A stretch of DNA of 64,000 nucleotides. Origin: Nocardioides sp. Root122 (lineage in GTDB: Bacteria > Actinomycetota > Actinomycetes > Propionibacteriales > Nocardioidaceae). The stretch is taken from positions 1-64,000 of the forward strand of contig NZ_LMDE01000011.1 in NCBI RefSeq assembly GCF_001425025.1, given 5' to 3'. Positions 1 through 8,819 of this stretch are shown here, piece after piece. Both the position numbers and the translations under genes were made by a program. Each line of letters opens with the position of its first letter. Position 1 is the first letter of the stretch. The notes under the pieces are model-generated. The model was not told the DNA's origin. It searched no databases and saw nothing but the letters and a program-made list of their open reading frames with translations.

Positions 1-138
1 CACAAAGAAAGGCCAGCAAACGATGTCAACGGGGCATAACAAACTAATTCGTCGACTAATCAAACACACTGTTGAGTTCTCAAGTATCAGACGCACCCAC
101 ATCGCGATCCGGTGAGGATCTCGGTTGCGTGAGGCAAC
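1..138 (-). ncRNA. Leader RNA of an rRNA operon (16S lies just beyond the left edge)
   Basis: Read on the minus strand, bases near 70-90 give CTTGAGAACTCAACAGTGTG, the element found in actinobacterial 16S leaders and linked to rRNA antitermination and processing. The strand then ends at base 1 with CTTTCTTTGTG, the kind of sequence that directly precedes the GAGAGTTTGATCC start of 16S. The leader is AT-richer than the neighbouring genes. The 16S gene itself is outside the window, so its identity is inferred from the leader only. Confidence 0.8.
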
Positions 139-144
139 TGGTCA

Positions 145-174
145 AACCTAGCGAGCGACTTTCTGTCCGCGCAA
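145..174 (-). promoter_or_regulatory. Proximal rrn promoter
   Basis: On the minus strand a -35 hexamer TTGCGC (169-174) is followed, after 18 nt, by a -10 hexamer TAGGTT (145-150). The -35 sits in a GATTTGCGCG block that is repeated exactly at the distal promoter (326-331). Transcription would start near 138 and run left into the 16S leader. Confidence 0.6.
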
Positions 175-302
175 ATCGCGGACTGTTTCGCTCTGACCCG
201 GTGGTGTCACCGTGACCGATGACCGCTTCGGGTTGTCCTGCCCGGGGCCGGGAGCCCGACCTGACCGGTCTTGCTCCCCGCCGCTCCCTGGCGACAGAGA
301 GA

Positions 303-331
303 ACATTATGCGGATCGCTGGGATCGCGCAA
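303..331 (-). promoter_or_regulatory. Distal rrn promoter
   Basis: On the minus strand TTGCGC (326-331) lies 17 nt before TAATGT (303-308), a good sigma-70-type promoter. It is about 157 bp upstream of the proximal rrn promoter and shares its -35 block. Tandem promoters are normal for actinobacterial rRNA operons. The remaining 332-451 stretch up to the end of tyrS has no gene that I can see. Confidence 0.6.
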
Positions 332-451
332 ATCGAAACGCTGTGACCGCGAGCACACTGGCGTTTTCGCAGGTCAGAGGCCTGTTGGGGCTGGTGGGGC
401 GTGTCGGACTGGCCGATACGAGCCCTCCACGAGACCTCAGCAAGCGCCCCT

Positions 452-1717
452 TCAGGCCACCCGGACCCCCGCGAACTTCTTCTTCCCGCGCCTCAGCACG
501 AGCCACCCTCCCGCGACCAGGTCGGCCTCCGTCGGCCGCAGCTCGGGGTCCTCGACACGGACGTTGTTGAGGTACGCGCCGCCCTCGGCGACCGTTCGAC
601 GCGCCTCGCCCTTGCTCGAGGCGAGCCCGGACGCCACCAGGAGGTCGACGATCCCGGGCAGCTCGCCGGCAGCGATCGTCGTGCCCCCGGCCTCGCGCAG
701 CGCAGCACCGAGCGTCTCGGCCCGGATCGCGGCGAGGTCTCCCCCGCCGAACAGCGCCGCGGCCGCGGCCTTGGCCTGCTCGACCTCGTGCTGCCCGTGC
801 ACCAGCGCGGTCACCTCGTCGGCCAGGCGCTTCTGAGCGGCGCGCAGGAACGGCTTCTCCTCCGTCTGCTGCTGGAGGTCCTCGATCTCCTCGCGGGAGA
901 GGAAGGTGAAGACCTTGAGCAGCTCGCCCACCTTCTCGTCCTCGGCGTTGAGCCAGAACTGGTGGAACGCGTAGGGCGAGAGCATGTCGGCATCGAGCCA
1001 GAGCGCGCCGCCCTCCGTCTTGCCGTACTTGGTGCCGTCGGCCTTGGTGATCAGGGGCGTGGCGAAGGCGTGCGCCTTGCCGCCGTCGGCCCTGCGGATC
1101 AGCTCGACGCCGCCGGTGAGGTTGCCCCACTGGTCGGAGCCGCCGAACTGCAGCGTCACCCCGTGCTGGCGGTGCAGCTCGAGGTAGTCCATGGACTGGA
1201 GCAGGACGTAGGAGAACTCGGTGTAGCTGATGCCCGCCTCGAGGCGGGACTTCACCACGTCGCGCGCGAGCATCCGGTTCACCGGGAAGTGCTTGCCGAT
1301 GTCGCGCAGGAAGTCGATGGTCGACAGCGACGCCGTCCAGTCGTAGTTGTTGACCATGGTGGCTGCATTCGCGCCGTCGAAGGACAGGAACGGCTCGATC
1401 TGCCCCCGGACGCGCTCGACCCACTCCTTGACGATGTCGAGGGAGTTCAGCGTCCGCTCGCCGCTCTCGCGGGGGTCGCCGATCATGCCGGTGGCGCCGC
1501 CCACCAGGGCGTACGGCGTGTGCCCGGCCTCCTGCAGCCGCCGCGCGGTGAGGATCTGGACCAGGTTGCCCATGTGCAGGCTCGGCGCCGTCGGGTCGAA
1601 GCCCACGTAGAACTTGACGCTCCCCTCACCCAGCGCCGCGCGGAGCGCGTCGCGGTCGGTGGAGTGCGCGACGAGGCCGCGCCACTCCAGCTCGTCGAGG
1701 ACATTCGGGGTCGTCAC
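452..1717 (-). CDS. tyrS: Tyrosine-tRNA ligase
   Basis: Cytoplasmic class I aminoacyl-tRNA synthetase that charges tRNA-Tyr. The 421-residue protein has the expected TyrRS length. The nucleotide-binding HIGH-type motif appears as PSLHMGN around residues 46-51, the KMSKS-type loop as KYGKTEGG near residue 230, and an S4-type RNA-binding domain closes the C terminus (about residues 355-421). The GTG start is chosen because GAAGGA lies a few bases upstream and the protein then begins directly at the family N terminus; the frame stays open far upstream. It is transcribed toward the rRNA operon. A -10-like TAGGCT (1758-1763) overlaps the -10 of the divergent kinase gene. Confidence 0.96.
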   Translation of the reverse strand: MTTPNVLDELEWRGLVAHSTDRDALRAALGEGSVKFYVGFDPTAPSLHMGNLVQILTARRLQEAGHTPYALVGGATGMIGDPRESGERTLNSLDIVKEWVERVRGQIEPFLSFDGANAATMVNNYDWTASLSTIDFLRDIGKHFPVNRMLARDVVKSRLEAGISYTEFSYVLLQSMDYLELHRQHGVTLQFGGSDQWGNLTGGVELIRRADGGKAHAFATPLITKADGTKYGKTEGGALWLDADMLSPYAFHQFWLNAEDEKVGELLKVFTFLSREEIEDLQQQTEEKPFLRAAQKRLADEVTALVHGQHEVEQAKAAAAALFGGGDLAAIRAETLGAALREAGGTTIAAGELPGIVDLLVASGLASSKGEARRTVAEGGAYLNNVRVEDPELRPTEADLVAGGWLVLRRGKKKFAGVRVA

Positions 1718-1789
1718 GTGGGTTCCTTCGGGTGGGGCGGGTTGGTGGACGGGCACTAGCCTAGGGCGCGGCATGAGGAGGCACGGCAC

Positions 1790-3169
1790 GTGATCGCAGG
1801 CAGGTACACGCTCGAGCGGGAGATCGGTCGCGGAGGCTCCGGGACCGTCCACCTGGCACGCGACGAGGTGCTCGGGCGCACGGTCGCCGTCAAGCGCATC
1901 GGGATCCTGCCCGGCGAGCACGCCGCCCTGGGCCGCGCCGGCCGCGAGGCACGGCTGGCGGCCGCGCTCAACCACCCGCACGTGGTGTCCGTCTTCGACC
2001 TGGTCGAGGAGGAGGACGTGCACTGGCTGGTGATGGAGTACGTCGACGGGCGCACCATCAGCGAGATGGTGCGAGCCGACGGGCCGCTGGAGGTGGCCGA
2101 AGCGGCGGCGTACCTCGCCCAGACGGCCGACGCGCTGGCCGACGCGCACGAGGCGGGGATCGTGCACCGCGACGTGAAGCCGAGCAACATCCTGGTCTCG
2201 GACGGGGTCGCCAAGCTGAGCGACTTCGGCATCGCCAAGAGCGCCGACGACGCCTCCCTCACCCAGACCGGCCTGGTCACCGGCTCCCCCGCCTACCTGG
2301 CGCCGGAGGTGGCGTCCGGGTCGTCCGCGACGCCGGCCAGCGACGTGTGGTCGCTCGGCGCGACGCTCTACCACGCCGTCACCGGCCGCCCGCCGTACGA
2401 GGTGGGCGACAACCTCATCGGCGCGCTCTACAAGATCGTCCACGAGGAACCGCCGCGGCTGCCCGACGACCACCCGATGGCCGGGCTGCTCTCGGTGATG
2501 ATGACGCGCGAGCCGGAGAACCGTTGGCCGATGCACCAGGTGCGCGACCAGCTCACGCGACTCGCGCGGGGCCAGCGCGCCACCGTGACGGCCACGGCTG
2601 CGCCCCGTGTCGACGGCGAGCGCACCGGGGAGCTGCCCACCGTGCGGACCACCGCTCCTGCGGTCGTCCCGGACGGGCCCCGCCGGAGCCGGGCGCCGTA
2701 CGCCTGGATCGGCCTTGCCGCGGTGCTCGCGATCGCGGCGGTCGTCGCGGCCTACGTCTGGGCCGGTCGGGGCACGCCCGAGGCGGCCGAGGGCGACACC
2801 CCGAGCTCTCCGACCACGTCGGAGTCGACCACCACGAGCACGGCACCGCCGCTGTCGGCGAAGGACACCCGCGAGCAGATGGACGCGTTCATCACGTCCT
2901 ACCTGTCGATGGTGACGACCAACCCGCGCCAGGCGTTCGACCAGCTCACGCCGGAGTTCCAGAAGGCCAGCGGCGGGTTCGACGGCTACATGGGCTGGTG
3001 GGGCAAGGTGCGCTCGGCCACGCTCGCCGACGTCCGCAGCGACCCCTCGGACCTCACCGTCGGCTACACCGTCGACTACGTCTTCACCTCTGGCGCCCGC
3101 GACACGCAGGACGTGCGACTGCAGCTGCAGCGCCTCGACGACCGCTACCTGATCGCCGGCGAGGGCTGA
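1790..3169 (+). CDS. Membrane Ser/Thr protein kinase with extracytoplasmic sensor-like domain (copy 1)
   Basis: Hanks-type kinase that phosphorylates proteins on Ser/Thr. The kinase domain fills residues 1-270: glycine loop GRGGSGTV (13-20), catalytic Lys35, HRDVKPSN loop near 125-132, DFG near 145 and APE near 170. A proline/threonine-containing linker leads to one membrane helix (about 303-326), then a Thr/Ser-rich stalk and an external domain of about 100 residues ending YLIAGEG. There are no PASTA repeats. The GTG start has GAGGAG at 1775-1780. The next gene is a paralogue of the same architecture, and both begin MIAGRYTLEREIGRGG, which shows local duplication. The ligand of the external domain is unknown. 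Confidence 0.92.
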   Translation: MIAGRYTLEREIGRGGSGTVHLARDEVLGRTVAVKRIGILPGEHAALGRAGREARLAAALNHPHVVSVFDLVEEEDVHWLVMEYVDGRTISEMVRADGPLEVAEAAAYLAQTADALADAHEAGIVHRDVKPSNILVSDGVAKLSDFGIAKSADDASLTQTGLVTGSPAYLAPEVASGSSATPASDVWSLGATLYHAVTGRPPYEVGDNLIGALYKIVHEEPPRLPDDHPMAGLLSVMMTREPENRWPMHQVRDQLTRLARGQRATVTATAAPRVDGERTGELPTVRTTAPAVVPDGPRRSRAPYAWIGLAAVLAIAAVVAAYVWAGRGTPEAAEGDTPSSPTTSESTTTSTAPPLSAKDTREQMDAFITSYLSMVTTNPRQAFDQLTPEFQKASGGFDGYMGWWGKVRSATLADVRSDPSDLTVGYTVDYVFTSGARDTQDVRLQLQRLDDRYLIAGEG

Positions 3170-3275
3170 GCCGGCCCGGTTCGGGGCGACACATGTCCCC
3201 ACGGGTGTGAAGCCCCAGCCGGGGTGGTGGCTAGCGTGTCCCGGAGCCCAGCCTTCCCCACGGAAAGGGGCACAC

Positions 3276-4823
3276 GTGATCGCAGGCAGGTACACCCTCG
3301 AGCGGGAGATCGGACGCGGCGGCGCCGGGTCCGTCCACCTCGCGCACGACACGCTGCTCGACAGGTCCGTCGCCATCAAGCGCATCGGGCTGCTCCCCGG
3401 GACGACCGGGCAGGACATCGCGCGCGCCGAGCGGGAGGCACGCCTGGCCGCCGGCATCAACCACCCGCACGTGGTGTCGATCTTCGACCTCGTCAAGGAC
3501 GCGGACTGCTACTGGCTCGTGATGGAGCTCGTCCGCGGACGCACGCTGGCCGAGGTGGTCACCGCGGAGGGCCCGTTGCCCGTGACGCGCGCGGCCGGCA
3601 TCGTCGCCCAGGCGGCCGACGCCCTCGTGCAGGCGGAGCGGGCCGGCATCGTGCACCGCGACGTCAAGCCCGGCAACATCATGGTCGACGACGACAACCA
3701 CACGAAGCTGGGCGACTTCGGCATCGCTCGCGCGGGCACCGACGCAGCACTGACCCAGACCGGCTTCATCACCGGCTCCCCCGCCTACATCGCGCCCGAG
3801 GTCGCCTCCGGGGCGCCCGCGACCGCGGCGAGCGACGTGTGGTCGCTGGGCGGCACGCTGTTCTACGCGCTCACCGGACGTCCGCCGTACGACGTCGGCG
3901 ACAACGTCATGGGCGGCCTCTACAAGATCGTCCACGACGAACCGCCGCGCCTGCCCGACGACCACCCGCTCGCGGAGCTCCTGGCCGTGATGATGGCCAA
4001 GGACCCTGCGGACCGGTGGCCCGTGGAGAGGGTGCGCGACGACCTGAGGGGCGCGGCCCGCGGCAACCCCAGCACGGCTCCGGCCCTTTCCTCGCGACCG
4101 GGGACGAGCCCCGACGCGACGGTGCCGCTGGCCGCAGCCCCGCTCGCGGCTGGCAACGGCGGGGACGACGAGCCCACGCGGACCTCGTCGGTCCCCGTGA
4201 CCCCTGTGCCACCCGTCGCACCTCCCCCGGCGCCACCGTCGGACGTGCGCGACCAGCCGTCGCGACGTCCGCTGGGCTGGGCGGCGGCCGTCCTGGCCCT
4301 CGTGGTGGTCGCCGGCCTGGCCGCCTGGATCCTGTGGCCGGGTGACGGCGAGCGCCCGAGCGGCGACGCCGGCACGACGCGCAGCGAGAGCCCGTCGGCC
4401 AGCGGCAGTCCCTCGACCTCCGCGAAGCCGTCCCAGGAGCCGTCCGAGGAGTCCACGCCGTCCGAGGAGTCCACGCCGTCCGAGTCCCCCAGCACCGAGC
4501 CTGCGCCCGCAGCCGGTGGGAACCCGGCGGAGATGCGCTCGTTCGTGGAGGGCTACTTCGCCACGGTGACCTCCGACCCCGAGACGACGTGGAGCATGCT
4601 CACGCCCGAGTTCCAGGACGCGAGCGGGGGCTACGAGCGCTACGCCGGCTTCTGGAGCACCATCGCCTCTGCGTCGCCGGGCAAGATCAAGGCGGACCCG
4701 AAGGCGCTGACGGCGTCGTACACGATCGACTACGTCACCACGTCGGGCGAGACCAGGACCGAGCAGGGCACCCTGCAGCTGGCGAAGCAGGGCGAGGACT
4801 ACCTCATCGCCGGGGAGGGCTGA
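3276..4823 (+). CDS. Membrane Ser/Thr protein kinase with extracytoplasmic sensor-like domain (copy 2)
   Basis: Second Hanks-type kinase, 515 residues. It has the same order as copy 1: kinase domain (1-270, with Lys35, HRDVKPGN, DFG), a longer Pro-rich cytoplasmic linker, one membrane helix (about 332-354), a Ser/Pro/Glu stalk containing a PSEEST repeat, and an external domain that aligns with copy 1 through LTPEFQ-ASGG, YTIDYVTTSG and the final YLIAGEG. The start at GTG 3276 is supported by AAAGGGG at 3264-3270; an upstream in-frame start would add 23 residues not shared by copy 1. It has its own likely -10, TAGCGT at 3232-3237, so the two kinases can be expressed separately. Confidence 0.92.
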   Translation: MIAGRYTLEREIGRGGAGSVHLAHDTLLDRSVAIKRIGLLPGTTGQDIARAEREARLAAGINHPHVVSIFDLVKDADCYWLVMELVRGRTLAEVVTAEGPLPVTRAAGIVAQAADALVQAERAGIVHRDVKPGNIMVDDDNHTKLGDFGIARAGTDAALTQTGFITGSPAYIAPEVASGAPATAASDVWSLGGTLFYALTGRPPYDVGDNVMGGLYKIVHDEPPRLPDDHPLAELLAVMMAKDPADRWPVERVRDDLRGAARGNPSTAPALSSRPGTSPDATVPLAAAPLAAGNGGDDEPTRTSSVPVTPVPPVAPPPAPPSDVRDQPSRRPLGWAAAVLALVVVAGLAAWILWPGDGERPSGDAGTTRSESPSASGSPSTSAKPSQEPSEESTPSEESTPSESPSTEPAPAAGGNPAEMRSFVEGYFATVTSDPETTWSMLTPEFQDASGGYERYAGFWSTIASASPGKIKADPKALTASYTIDYVTTSGETRTEQGTLQLAKQGEDYLIAGEG

Positions 4824-4851
4824 CGCCCGCGCCCGGTTCGCACGATGCTCG

Positions 4852-4925
4852 TAGGGCGGGTGGGGCTCGAACCCACGACCCAAGGATTATGAGTCCTCTG
4901 CTCTGACCGACTGAGCTACCGCCCC
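4852..4925 (-). tRNA. tRNA with CAU anticodon (elongator Met or Ile2)
   Basis: A 74-nt cloverleaf on the minus strand. The acceptor stem GGGGCGG pairs with CCGCCCT (a G1-U72 wobble, discriminator A). The D arm starts GCTC, the anticodon loop is CTCATAA and the T arm is GTGGG-TTCGAGC-CCCAC. The acceptor stem lacks the C1 mismatch of initiator tRNA, so it is not tRNA-fMet. CAU can be elongator methionine or an isoleucine tRNA modified by TilS; the sequence alone does not let me decide. Confidence 0.9.
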
Positions 4926-4937
4926 TCGGGGCGCACC

Positions 4938-5894
4938 CTAGGCGATGACGGCCTCGACCTCGTACATGTGCTCCACGACGCGGAAGCCGAGGGCGGTGTT
5001 GGTGCGGTGCATCGCGGTGTTGGCCGGGGCGGTCCACGTGTGGACCTCGGTGACGTCCCCGGGCAGGCCGGCGTAGTTGGCGCACTTCAGCGCGGCACCG
5101 AGGCGGTGGCCGCGGTGCTCGGGCATCACGAGGGTGTCGTCCTGCCAGCCGTAGCGGGTGCCGTGCGGGACGAAGAGGAGCGAGTAGCCGCCGAGCACGC
5201 CGTCCGAGCGCCGGCGGGCCGCCGCCACGCGGACGTCGTACGCCTTCATGAGGCGCTCCTCGGACGCGGCCAGCCGCGCGTCGTCGAGGACCTCGACCTC
5301 GAGGTCGAGCTCACCGGTCGGGACGTCGGCGTTCATCTGGTTGCGCATCGCGAGATAGGCCTCGCGGTGCTCGTCGGGGCAGCGACCGCGCCAGGTGAGG
5401 ACGTCGTACGCCGGGTCGACCTGGCCGGCCGCCACGGGGAGGTCGGCGAGCAGGTGGTCCTCGCGGTGCTTCTCGGCCGCGCCGACGGCGGTCGCGAACG
5501 CGAAGCCGGCCCCGGCCACCGAGAGGTCGACGCTGACCTCTCCCCCGAGCCGCGTGCGGCCGGCCTGTCGGGCACGCTCGACCACCGCGTCCCACAGTCC
5601 ACGGCCGATCCCCCGCCGCCGGTGCTCGGGGAGCACGTCGACCTCGCACCACCCGACGTCGCGGTTCTCCTCCAGCGGCAGCTCCAGCTCGGCGACGCCG
5701 ACGACCTCCGAGCCCTCCACCGCCTGGAGCCAGGTGCGCTCGAAGTACGTTCTCGGCGAGGTCGCGACGACCTCGAAGGCGTCGTACGTCGTCAGCAGCG
5801 CGTGCGGCCGGTCGGACCGGACGGCGTGCTCCATGACGGCGTGCCAGGCTCGGCGCGCGGCGGGGTCGGTGGTGTCGAGCTGCTGGATCTGCAC
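4938..5894 (-). CDS. Tandem-GNAT acetyltransferase
   Basis: 318-residue protein made of two GNAT folds, the arrangement also seen in mycothiol synthase MshD. The first has the acetyl-CoA loop RRRGIGRGLWD in its motif A. The second has an analogous EHRGHRLGAALK segment followed by NTAMHRTNTALGF, a GNAT motif B pattern. The substrate cannot be read from sequence; it lacks obvious MshD identity and may acetylate a small amine or an antibiotic-like molecule. GTG 5894 starts the protein at a natural N terminus (VQIQQL), but no strong ribosome binding site is visible and an in-frame GTG 18 nt upstream is an alternative. It diverges from the DUF1800 gene across 121 bp. Confidence 0.8.
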   Translation of the reverse strand: MQIQQLDTTDPAARRAWHAVMEHAVRSDRPHALLTTYDAFEVVATSPRTYFERTWLQAVEGSEVVGVAELELPLEENRDVGWCEVDVLPEHRRRGIGRGLWDAVVERARQAGRTRLGGEVSVDLSVAGAGFAFATAVGAAEKHREDHLLADLPVAAGQVDPAYDVLTWRGRCPDEHREAYLAMRNQMNADVPTGELDLEVEVLDDARLAASEERLMKAYDVRVAAARRRSDGVLGGYSLLFVPHGTRYGWQDDTLVMPEHRGHRLGAALKCANYAGLPGDVTEVHTWTAPANTAMHRTNTALGFRVVEHMYEVEAVIA

Positions 5895-6015
5895 CGGACG
5901 ATCGGACCGCACCCGGCACCGGGCCGCAAACCAAATACGAGTTCGACTTCGTGTCCGGCCGCGGCCGTGGGACAGTGATCCGTCTCGGAAGTGGCTCGGG
6001 CACGGGAGGACCTCG

Positions 6016-7467
6016 GTGGCCAGGAATCGCAAGAAGCAGCTGTTGACCCCGTCGCAGCGGCACCTCGTCACGCGCTTCGGCTACGGCGTCGACGCGACGC
6101 TCGCCAAGGACGTGGTCCGCGCGGGCGGCGCACAGGCGTGGTTCGAGCGCCAGCTCACCCGCCCGGGGTCGTTCCCCGACGCCGCCGCCGACTCGGTCCG
6201 CCGCTGGTGGCCCGACCTCGACCGCAAGCCGGCCGACCTGTGGCAGCGCCAGGTGCAGGAGGTCCGCGGCGGCTGGGAGGTGATGGCCGACTACGGCCGG
6301 TGGCTCCTGGTCCGACGGATCCGCACGCGGCGTCCGGTGCTCGAGAAGATGACCGAGTTCTGGGAGGCGATGCTGCACGTGCCGGTCAGCGGCGACGCCC
6401 AGTTCACCTGGCGCGTCGACTACGGCGACACCATCCGCGCACATGCCCTCGGGCGCTTCGACGAGATGCTGCTCGCGACCACCACCCACCCAGCGATGCT
6501 GATCTTCCTGTCTGCCGCGACCTCCACCAAGACCGCGCCCAACGAGAACCTGGGCCGCGAGCTGCTCGAGCTGCACACGCTCGGCGCCGGCAACTACAGC
6601 GAGGACGACGTCAAGGCGTCCGCGCGCATCCTCACCGGCTGGCACGTCGACCTCTGGGAGTCCTGGGCGGCGTCGTACGTCAAGGAGGACCACTACCGCG
6701 GCCGGGTGAAGGTCAAGGGGTTCAGCGACAAGAACGCCAAGGGCGACGGGCGCCAGGTCACCAAGGACTACCTCCGCTACCTCGCCCACCACCCGCTGAC
6801 CGCCCACCACGTCGCCGAGCGGCTGGCCACGAAGTTCGTGCGCGACGACCCGCCGAGGGCGCTGGTCAACCGCCTGGCCAAGGTCTACCTGAAGAACGAC
6901 ACGGAGATCGTCCCGGTGCTCCGCGCGCTGGTGGCGAGCAAGGAGTTCCGTGCCTCGGCCGGGCGCAAGCTGCGCGACCCCAGCGAGGACGTGGTGGCGA
7001 CCTACCGGGCGCTCGGCGTCGGCATCGACCGCCCCGGGTCGGACGACTCGGGGGCGAACGCCATCCTCTGGCAGGCGCAGGGACTCGGTCTCTCGCCGCA
7101 CGCCTGGCCGCGTCCCGACGGCACGCCGGTCAAGGACGAGATCTGGGCCTCGCCGGCCCGCGCGCTGGGCTCGATGAGCATGCACTGGTCGATGGCCGGT
7201 GGGTGGTGGCCCACCGTCGGGCTGCACTACAAGAAGCCGGAGAAGTGGGTGCCGGCGAAGAAGTCGATCAGGTTCGCCGACCTCGTCGACGACGTCAGCC
7301 GCGACCTGCTCCACCGACCCGCCACCAAGGGGCTGGTCACCACGGCCTGCCTGGCCACGGGCTGCAAGCCCAAGGAACGCATCGACCGCGAGCACGGGCT
7401 CGTGCAGTGGGGCTTCCCCCGGCTGCTCGCCGCCGTCCTCGACTCCCCCGACCACCTGGCGTGCTGA
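6016..7467 (+). CDS. DUF1800 family protein
   Basis: 483-residue member of the DUF1800 family, recognised by TRFGYG near the N terminus and the characteristic NENLGRELLELHTLG segment in the middle, followed by a HHPLTAHHVAERLATKFV helix. Members have no assigned biochemical function and are almost always encoded beside a DUF1501 protein, as here, with only one base between the genes. GTG 6016 is preferred over longer frames because GGGAGGA (6004-6010) precedes it by five bases. I see no classical signal peptide, so the protein may act with, or be carried out by, its Tat-signal-bearing partner. Confidence 0.85.
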   Translation: MARNRKKQLLTPSQRHLVTRFGYGVDATLAKDVVRAGGAQAWFERQLTRPGSFPDAAADSVRRWWPDLDRKPADLWQRQVQEVRGGWEVMADYGRWLLVRRIRTRRPVLEKMTEFWEAMLHVPVSGDAQFTWRVDYGDTIRAHALGRFDEMLLATTTHPAMLIFLSAATSTKTAPNENLGRELLELHTLGAGNYSEDDVKASARILTGWHVDLWESWAASYVKEDHYRGRVKVKGFSDKNAKGDGRQVTKDYLRYLAHHPLTAHHVAERLATKFVRDDPPRALVNRLAKVYLKNDTEIVPVLRALVASKEFRASAGRKLRDPSEDVVATYRALGVGIDRPGSDDSGANAILWQAQGLGLSPHAWPRPDGTPVKDEIWASPARALGSMSMHWSMAGGWWPTVGLHYKKPEKWVPAKKSIRFADLVDDVSRDLLHRPATKGLVTTACLATGCKPKERIDREHGLVQWGFPRLLAAVLDSPDHLAC

Positions 7468-7468
7468 C

Positions 7469-8767
7469 ATGACGACTTCACCGACCTCCCCGACACCGGC
7501 CGTGCGCGCGTGCGGCTGCCCCGACTACGACGAGGCCCGGACTGCGCTCAGTCGTCGTGCGCTGCTCGGCGGCACGCTGCTCGCCGGTGGCGCCGTCGCC
7601 CTCGGCCCCGGCCTCAGCGGCACCGGCCCCCGGGCGTACGCCGTCACCAACCGCCCCGCCTCCCGGCTGGCCAACCCGTTCGGCTCGGTGCTGGTCCTGC
7701 TGTCCCTGCGAGGGGCTGCCGACGGGCTCTCGCTCGTCGTGCCGCACGCCGACCCCGCCTACTACGCGGCGCGCCCACGGATCGCGGTGCCGCACACGTC
7801 GCTGCTCGCGCCGGACGCGATGTTCGGCCTCCACCCGGCGCTCGCGCCGCTGCTGCCGATGTGGGACGCCGGCACCCTCGCGGCGGTCCACGCCACCGGC
7901 ATGGCGACCCCGAACCGCTCGCACTTCGCGGCCATGGAGGCCATCGAGGACGCAGCGCCGGGCTCGACCGAGCGCAACGGCTGGCTCAACCGGCTGCTCG
8001 GCCAGCTGCCGGGCGCCTCGCCGCTGCAGGGCACCGCGATGGGCAACCAGGTCCCGACCTCGCTGTTCGGCACCGAGCCCGCCTTCGTGGTCGGCAAGGT
8101 CGACAGCGCGAAGGTCGCCGGCACCGACGAGGACGGCCGGCGCCTGGCCGCGCTCAAGCACGCCTGGAAGGGCAACGGCCTGATGGGCGCCGCGGTCCGC
8201 GACGCCATCGCCGGCGCGGAGACCTTCGGCGCGGCCCGTGACCTGCCCGCCGGCACCCCCGCCAGTGCGTACCCCTCCAGCACCCTGGGCAAGGCGCTGT
8301 CCGACGTCTCGCGCATCGTGCGCGCCGGCGTGGGCGCCGAGGTGATCACCGTCGACCAGGGTGACTGGGACATGCACACCGACCTCGGCACCCTCGAGTG
8401 GGGCGACATGAAGCGCAACGCCGGCGACCTGGCCGCCTCGATCGCCGCCTTCTTCGCCGACCTCGGTCCGGCAGCCGACCGGGTCACGCTCGTGACGCTC
8501 AGCGAGTTCGGCCGACGCGTCAAGGAGAACGACAACTACGGCACCGACCACGGCTTCGGCAACGTGATGTTCGTGGCCGGTGCGGGCGTGCGGGGCGGGA
8601 CGTACTACGGCTCCTGGCCAGGCCTGCAGAACACGCTCGACGGCGACCTGCTGGTCACCACCGACTACCGCAGCGTGCTGACCGAGGTGGTCACCAAGCG
8701 CTTCGGGGTCAGCGTGGCCCAGGTGTTCCCGGGCTTCGCACCGCAGTCCGTCGGTGTGATGGCCTGA
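7469..8767 (+). CDS. DUF1501 family protein with Tat signal
   Basis: 432-residue DUF1501 protein, a family related in fold to alkaline phosphatase and sulfatase and of unknown function. The N terminus carries a twin-arginine signal (SRRALLGG followed by a hydrophobic Ala/Leu/Gly stretch, residues 28-50), so it should be folded in the cytoplasm and exported by Tat. Family-like blocks include LRGAADGLS, NRSHFAAME and VTLSEFGRRVKENDNYGTDHG near the C terminus. It starts one base after the DUF1800 stop codon, so the two are very likely co-translated and may form one secreted or surface complex. Confidence 0.88.
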   Translation: MTTSPTSPTPAVRACGCPDYDEARTALSRRALLGGTLLAGGAVALGPGLSGTGPRAYAVTNRPASRLANPFGSVLVLLSLRGAADGLSLVVPHADPAYYAARPRIAVPHTSLLAPDAMFGLHPALAPLLPMWDAGTLAAVHATGMATPNRSHFAAMEAIEDAAPGSTERNGWLNRLLGQLPGASPLQGTAMGNQVPTSLFGTEPAFVVGKVDSAKVAGTDEDGRRLAALKHAWKGNGLMGAAVRDAIAGAETFGAARDLPAGTPASAYPSSTLGKALSDVSRIVRAGVGAEVITVDQGDWDMHTDLGTLEWGDMKRNAGDLAASIAAFFADLGPAADRVTLVTLSEFGRRVKENDNYGTDHGFGNVMFVAGAGVRGGTYYGSWPGLQNTLDGDLLVTTDYRSVLTEVVTKRFGVSVAQVFPGFAPQSVGVMA

Positions 8768-8819
8768 GCGCGGCCCGCTGAGGGCAGACACCGGCCGGCC
8801 CTGCTGCCATGCTCGGCCC

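Noticed and set aside
401..1759. A long plus-strand frame opposite tyrS.
   Set aside because: It is the complement of tyrS, whose HIGH and KMSKS motifs and S4 domain are clear; the antisense product is Leu/Glu/Arg-rich noise.
4852..4925. tRNA gene as the attachment site of an integrated element.
   Set aside because: No integrase and no second copy of the tRNA 3' end are seen in the flanks, and the neighbours are ordinary chromosomal genes.
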